A DNA stretch of 21,089 bases, from contig NW_026516574.1 in assembly GCF_025602895.1 (NCBI RefSeq), forward strand, positions 1 to 21,089, written 5' to 3'. A program made the translations under genes and the position numbers. A model generated the notes under the pieces. It saw only the letters and a program-made list of their open reading frames with translations. It ran no database searches and was not told the origin of the DNA. The DNA comes from Polychytrium aggregatum (lineage: Eukaryota > Chytridiomycota > Chytridiomycetes > Polychytriales). Every line of letters begins with the position of its first letter. Positions within the stretch are counted from its first letter, which is position 1. This document shows, piece after piece, positions 16,482 through 21,089 of the stretch.

Positions 16482-16796
16482 TGTAGGAGATGGTATCTCC
16501 GACGCTGTGGCTGCGCGTACTGCGCGTACTGCGCGGCGCAGTGGGGTCGTGACCTGTGCTGCGCTTTGCGTTTTCACGCACCGCAGGCAGGCCACCGCAG
16601 GGTATACCTGCGGGTTGCCCCCCGTTTCCCTCCCGTTTGTCTGGAGTTCGGTTTTATCGTGAATAAACGTAAGTGCTCCCCGAGCTCACCCGTCCGCTAG
16701 AGTAGCCTAGCACCGCCCTGTTCTGCCCCGTCCTGTCTTGTCCTTGTACCCCCTCCCTCCCCGTTCTTGCCCAACGTCCCAGTAGTGGACGTTACA
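16482..16796 (+). repeat. D2 3' LTR
   Basis: A 315-bp LTR aligning to 11324-11632 with no substitution and eight single-base indels, seven longer here and one shorter, mostly in runs of C, G or T. It is followed by GACTT at 16797-16801. Confidence 0.96.
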
Positions 16797-16801
16797 GACT
16801 T
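16797..16801 (+). repeat. Target site duplication of D2, right copy (GACTT)
   Basis: This matches 11319-11323 and restores the C integrase reading (MDFITDLP) when D2 and one copy are removed. Confidence 0.95.
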
Positions 16802-17864
16802 CATCACGGATCTCCCACCTTCGAACGGTTTTGACTCCATCTTCGTGGTTAAGGACCGCCTGTCCAAACAAGCACACTTTGTGCCCACCACGAAGACGGT
16901 TACAGGCGAGCAAACCGCCGAACTCTTCCTCTCCCACATCTTCCGCTTGCATGGTTGTCCCCGGTCTATTGTTTCGGACCGAGGAACTCAGTTTACTTCG
17001 GCCTTCTGGAGGCGCTTCAATGAGCTTCTGAAGACGAAGATCTCCCTTTCTTCTGCCTTCCACCCCGAGACCGACGGTTCAACCGAGGTTCTCAATCAGG
17101 TCATCGAGCAGTATTTGCGTATCCATTGCAATTACCTGCAAGACGACTGGACCCTTCACCTTCCCCTTGCCGAGTTCACTTACAACAACTCGGAAAACTC
17201 TTCCACTGGCATGACTCCCTTCTTTGCAGTCCATGGCCATCACCCCATTTTTGATCCCTCCATCATCCGTGATCCCTCTGTTGTGCCCTCTGCCGAAGGA
17301 CGTGTCGACCGACTTCAGACCGTTCTCGAGGATCTCAAGGCCAACCTCCGGGTTGCCCAAGAGTCCTACACTTTGCAGGCCAACAAATCCCGTCTCCCCA
17401 CTCCCGACATCTCCGTTGGCGACCTCGTTTTTCTTGATCGTCGCCACATCCGCACCCTTCGTCCCTCCAACAAGCTTGACCAGAAAAAGCTTGGCCCCTT
17501 TAAAGTTCTTCGCCGCATCAACCCCGTTGCCTTTGAACTTAAACTCCCTTCCACACTTAAAGTCCACCCCGTCTTTCATGTATCCCTCCTTGAACCCCGA
17601 ACGAAGGACATTGTTCCCGAGTTCACCCAACCCGAACCTCCACCCATTCTTGTTGACTCCCAGGAAGAGTTTGAGGTCGAGACTGTTCTCGATTCTCGGC
17701 TCTTCCGTGGTCGCTTACAGTACTTGGTTCAGTGGAAGGGCTATTCCGAGACTGACCGGTCTTGGGAGCCCGCTGCCAATGTGTCCCACGCCACTGATCT
17801 TGTTGCTGACTTCCACCTTCGCTATCCCTCAAAGCCGAAGGCGACGCCCGGAGTTCGTCGCTAA
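16802..17864 (+). pseudogene. pol: Element C pol, C-terminal part: integrase core and chromodomain
   Basis: This is the continuation of C integrase after D2. It reads ITDLPPSNGFDSIFVV, then the second and third acidic residues at 16977 (SDRGTQF) and 17085 (DGSTEVLNQ) with D-x35-E spacing. The Gln-Thr-Glu-Arg of other elements is replaced by Ser-Thr-Glu-Val. The GPY/F module (KKLGPFKVLRRINPVAFEL, HPVFHVSLLEPR) and a chromodomain (FEVETVLDSRLFRGRLQYLV, WKGYSETDRSWEP) follow. The stop is TAA at 17862-17864. The frame itself is unbroken, but it is separated from its N-terminus by D2. Confidence 0.92.
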
Positions 17865-17870
17865 GGAAGG

Positions 17871-18142
17871 TGTAACGGGGATGGGAACTGGGCTGGGACT
17901 GGACCTGGGCTGGGACTGAACTGGGATCGGGCTGGGACTGGTTTTACTGGCGTTGTCTGCCTGGAGTTTATTTGTTAAGCTCAAGGGCATCCTATTTATC
18001 GACCCTCCTCTCGCGGTCCGCAGGCGGTGAGCTGGTGCCTGCGGTCGGCGGGCGTGGCTGCGGAAGGTGCGGATGCCTGCGGACGAGGCTGCGGAGCGGA
18101 GTTGGCAGAGTCATCGGCGGCGCCTTGCTGCGCTCTGTCACA
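17871..18142 (-). repeat. Element E 3' LTR
   Basis: A 272-bp LTR with ends TGTGAC...GTTACA on the minus strand. It has GATAAATAG (plus 17992-18000) and AATAAA (plus 17967-17972). The U5 part carries GGGCTGGGACTG three times on the plus strand (17890, 17907, 17929). The limits rest on the terminal dinucleotides, the purine tract and the end of C sequence. Confidence 0.75.
17992..18000 (-). promoter_or_regulatory. TATA box of element E LTR
   Basis: GATAAATAG on the minus strand, identical to the A LTR box, about 20 nt before AATAAA. The R region would be very short. Confidence 0.55.
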
Positions 18143-18155
18143 TCACCCCTTCTTT
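18143..18155 (-). other. Element E polypurine tract
   Basis: The minus strand reads AAAGAAGGGGTGA directly before the LTR start and just after the pol stop (18162-18160). Confidence 0.55.
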
Positions 18156-18159
18156 AAAG

Positions 18160-21089
18160 TCACCTCTTAGCGGCCTTGTTGGTTCTCTGGCTCTCGTTGC
18201 TGCCTCGGGGTTTGTTCGGGTACTTCTTGTGGAACTGATGTACGATTAGCGGTGCGCTTATGCAGTTTCGTTCAGGTTCCCATGAATCCTCTTCGTGGCC
18301 GTAACCTTTCCAGCGTACCAAGTACTCGATACCTTTGCCTCGCTTGCGTGAATCGAGTATCTCCTCGACCTCAAATTCCTCATGTCCTTCGACGTTGATT
18401 GGCGGAGGAGGTGGTGTATGTCGGCCTGGAATTTCGTTGTCAGTTACGGGTTCCAACAAGGACGTGTGGAATACTGGATGTATCTTGCTCATGCTCTTGG
18501 GGAGCTTAAGCTTGAATGCGACATCGTTGATTTTGGCTTCAATCTCGAAAGGCCCGAGTCGCTTCCAGTCAAGCTTATCGCATGGTCGTTGGGTCTTGAT
18601 GTTCTTCCGAGAGAGCCAGACCTTGGAACCGATTGCAATTGTAATGGCCTTGCGATGCTGATCAGCGTATTCCTTTTGTCGTGCTTGTGCCTTCTTGAGT
18701 TCGTGTTTCAATGTATCCAATTGCTGCTTCATGTTCTGAACTCGTTCCTCGGCGGCGGGGACAGTTGCTTGTGTTGACGTCTTGAAGTCGCAGATGGGGT
18801 GGAGCCCGTAATTGGCGTAAAACGGCGTCATCTTCGTGCTAGCATGAATCGAGTTTTGTATGCAAATTCGGCTAGTGGCAGGAGTTGCACCCAATCGTCT
18901 TGTTGATACCCACAGTAACATCGTAAGAACGTCTCGAGAACTGCGTTGATCCGTTCGGTCTGTCCATCGGATTCTGGATGATATGCGCTGGACAGGCTGA
19001 TTGAAGTGTCCAAGAGTTCATGGAATCGCTTCCAGAATGTGGACTTGAATTGTGGACCGCGGTCCGATATGATCGTCTTTGGAGTTCCGTGGAGCCGGAA
19101 TATAGTGTCGACAAAGAGCTTTGCTGTTTGTTCTGCCGTTATCGTTGTGTGGCATGGTCGGAAGTGCGCCATCTTGGTTAGTCTGTCTACAAATACTGCA
19201 ATGGCGTCAAAGCCTTCTGACTTGGGCAGCTCAACAATAAAGTCCATGGAGACGGACTCCCAGGGCCTGTCTGGAATGGGCAATGGTCTCAAGGTGCCGT
19301 ATGGGAGGTGTCGTGTCGGCTTGGCGCGGCAACAGACCTCGCACGACTTTATGTAGTTGCTGGTGATCTTGAAAAGTTTCGGGAACCAGTAGTTCCTTCC
19401 GATGAGCTCAATTGTTTTCTCCCTCCCAAAATGCCCGGCTGTCTTTGAGTCGTGTGCCTCTTTCAATATCTCGAGCTGGAGCTGCAGCGTGGGGACGTAG
19501 AGGAGGCCCTCGCGGTAGAGTAAACCTCTTTCGATATCGTACACCCGGTACTGGGGCTTGTCCATCCCCGACATTACTTCCTGGGCATAGGAGTCATCCT
19601 TGAGGGCGGACTTAACTCTTTCTTCGAACGGTGTCAATGGAGTGTCTGCAATTGCTGCAATTCGAAACTGTTCGGGTTGGAGGAGTATTTGCCGCTGTTG
19701 GATCGAGGCTGGATCCTCAGGCGTGAGCTCGTGTTGGGGTTTTCTGGAAAGGGCGTCTGGTACGACCATATCTCGTCCTGGCTTGTAGACGATCCCAAAG
19801 TCAAATTCGGACAAGAACATTGCCCAACGTGCTTGTCTGCGGTTCAGTACACGGCTCGTTGAGAAGTAGGTTAAGTTCTTGTGATCGCTGTGGATGATGA
19901 CCTTGTCCTTGGAGCCGGCTAAATACTGGCGCCATTCCTTGAGGGCCGAGACGATAGAAAGCAATTCCTTGTCATACACCTCATAGTTGATTTCAGGGGC
20001 CGTTAGCTTGCGTGACATGAAACATGTAGGGTGATGAACCCCGTCGGAATCGGTTTGGCAAAGTACCGCACCGATTGCGAAGTCACTGGCGTCCGTTTCA
20101 ACAATGAAGGGTTTTTGCGGATCTGGATGTTGAAGAACCGGAGCGGAGGTGAAGGCCTGCTTGAGTTTGTCAAAGGCTTGATGGGCCACCTCGGTCCATT
20201 GAAACTGCTCCTGCTTGCCGGTCAGGGCATGGAGAGGCACGGTGATCTTACTGAAGTCGGATATGAATGTTCTGTAATAGTTGGCCAGGCCAAGGAACAT
20301 CTGCAACTGTTTGACGGATCGGGGTGGCTCCCAATCGAGGACTGCCTGGACCTTTCGAGGGTCCATCTTCACTCCTTGTGTGCCGATTATGTGGCCAAGG
20401 AACTCGATCTCTTCGGCGCTGAATTGGCACTTTTCCAATTTACAAAAGAGATTGTGGCTTCTCAGCTGCTCGAGGACAAGTCGCACATGGTGGTCATGCT
20501 CAGCTGGGGTCTTCTGAAAGACGAGGATGTCATCGAGATATACTGCCACGCAGTGATCCAGATCCCTCATGACATGGTCCATGAACGATTGGAATGTTGC
20601 GGGTGCGCCTTGCAACCCGAAGGGCATGACTTTATACTCAAACTGACCCAGAGGGCACGCAAAGCTTGTGAGCCACTCATGGCCTTCATGGATCCTGATG
20701 AGGTTATATGCGCCTCTTAGATCCAACTTGGTGAAGACACGGGCTCGTCGTACTTTGCGGAACATTTCCTTGATGTTCGGCAAGGGGTAGTGCTGCTTCT
20801 TGCAGAGCTTATTCAGCCGGCGATAATCAACGCACAACCTCAGTTCTCCTGACTTCTTCTTGACAAATAGAATCGGGGCCACGACGGGGAGGTGCTGCGT
20901 TGGATGAAACCGCATTCGAGATTTTCCTTGATATAGTTACGTAGTGCGCTCATCTCGGTCTCTGTCAGTGGGTACGGCGTACCTCGTGCTGGTAACGTGT
21001 TTGGGTCAGCGAGCTCCAGTTTGTGATCCCATGACCGATGTGAGGGAAGTATCTTGGCTTGGGTTGGGCTGAACACGTCTTGGTACTCG
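18160..21089 (-). pseudogene. pol: Element E pol: RT, RNase H, integrase, chromodomain, two one-base breaks
   Basis: This runs from the right edge leftwards. RT has LTETEMSALRNYIKENLECG, APILFVKKKSGELRLCVDY, TKLDLRGAYNLIRI and [10 protein letters not shown] (YLDD at 20540-20529). RNase H has VETDASDFAIGAVL, DKELLSI, HSDHKNLTYF and VPDALSRKP. Integrase has the HHCC domain (GHFGREKT to CEVCCRAK) and the acidic triad in VSMDFIVELP, ISDRGPQF and DGQTERIN. The GPY/F module (RLGPFEIEAKINDVAF, HPVFHTSLLEPV) and a chromodomain (FEVEEILDSRKRGKGIEYLVRW, SWEPERNCI) follow, with stop at 18162-18160. Frame changes occur near 20887 (one C apparently missing from a C run) and near 18865 (one base missing in an A/C run). 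Otherwise all motifs are intact. Confidence 0.88.

Larger units (their letters stand above)
11324..16796 (+). mobile_element. Element D2: complete Ty3/gypsy chromodomain retrotransposon
   Basis: A 5473-bp element with both LTRs, PBS, gag, pol with chromodomain and a 5-bp target duplication. It is nested in the integrase gene of element C in the same orientation. A second copy of its family (D1) supplies the sequence between B and C. Its LTRs differ only by eight single-base indels, so it is a young insertion. A two-part frame break in the integrase C-terminus, if real, would stop autonomous movement. Confidence 0.96.
6783..17870 (+). mobile_element. Element C: chromodomain Ty3/gypsy element, split by D2
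   Basis: The C parts are 6783-11323 and 16797-17870. They comprise a 5' LTR, PBS, gag, pol and 6 bases after the pol stop. D2 interrupts the integrase. The left flank is D1 sequence ending ATACT, which would be the expected target duplication. The 3' LTR of C is not present after the pol stop, because the LTR of element E begins at 17871; it may lie to the right of E. The coding strand of C is unusually rich in C and T compared with its neighbours. Confidence 0.88.
17871..21089 (-). mobile_element. Element E: chromodomain Ty3/gypsy element, 3' part
   Basis: On the minus strand it comprises pol (RT to chromodomain), a purine tract and a 3' LTR, inserted 6 bp after the stop of C pol. The flanking bases at 17866-17870, GAAGG, would be its target duplication. 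Gag, protease and 5' LTR lie beyond base 21089. It converges with element C. Confidence 0.9.

Noticed and set aside
17890..17940. GGGCTGGGACTG repeats as a separate satellite
   Set aside because: Only three irregularly spaced copies, wholly inside the E LTR.
17871..18142. Region after C pol as the C 3' LTR
   Set aside because: It shares no sequence with the C 5' LTR (TGTTAGGG start) and has TATA, AATAAA and purine tract in the minus orientation, matching E.

Overview
The window contains only retrotransposons. It is a nest of Ty3/gypsy (Metaviridae) LTR elements of the chromodomain (Tf1/sushi-like) kind, and I see no host gene, tRNA, rRNA or CRISPR. The GC-rich sequence, elements without introns in pol, and several gag/pol families of fungal type suggest a fungus, most likely a basidiomycete, from a repeat-dense block such as a centromere or heterochromatic island. 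The taxon is an inference from protein style only.

Layout. Element A (minus, 1-2892) has a 5' LTR at 2407-2892, a tRNA-type PBS, a gag and the start of pol, and runs off the left edge. It is inserted in the protease-RT linker of element B (plus, 2893-6605), of which the RT-RNaseH-integrase-chromodomain part is one open frame followed by a 3' LTR (6187-6605). A 177-bp scrap of a D-family pol (D1, 6606-6782) lies between B and C, identical to part of D2. Element C (plus) starts with a 791-bp LTR (6783-7573), has a self-priming-type PBS, gag and pol, and is split in its integrase by D2. D2 (11324-16796) is complete, with two LTRs and a 5-bp target duplication (GACTT). C pol resumes at 16802 and ends at 17864. 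Six bases later comes element E (minus, 17871-21089), with a 3' LTR at 17871-18142 and pol running off the right edge.

Relative ages follow from the nesting. D1 was present first, B and C jumped into it, then A entered B, D2 entered C, and E entered C. The D family was therefore active both before and after B and C inserted.

Shared biology. A, C and D2 each place pol in the -1 frame relative to gag. In the overlap each has the heptamer GGGAAA(C/T) in the correct phase, followed after 5-7 nt by a perfect or near-perfect stem that contains or encloses the gag stop. This is a strong candidate for programmed -1 frameshifting kept across three divergent families. C carries a 12-nt PBS perfectly complementary to a stretch about 39 nt downstream of its TATA box, as expected for Tf1-type self-priming, and a run of small hairpins through R-U5. 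A and D2 share a TGGTAGC-type PBS instead.

Integrity. Every frame break I could trace in A, C, D2 and E is a one-base indel, with no clear in-frame nonsense substitution. The two D2 LTRs differ by eight one-base indels and no substitution. Either sequencing/assembly indel error or very recent indel-biased mutation explains this, so the calls of broken genes here should be treated with caution.
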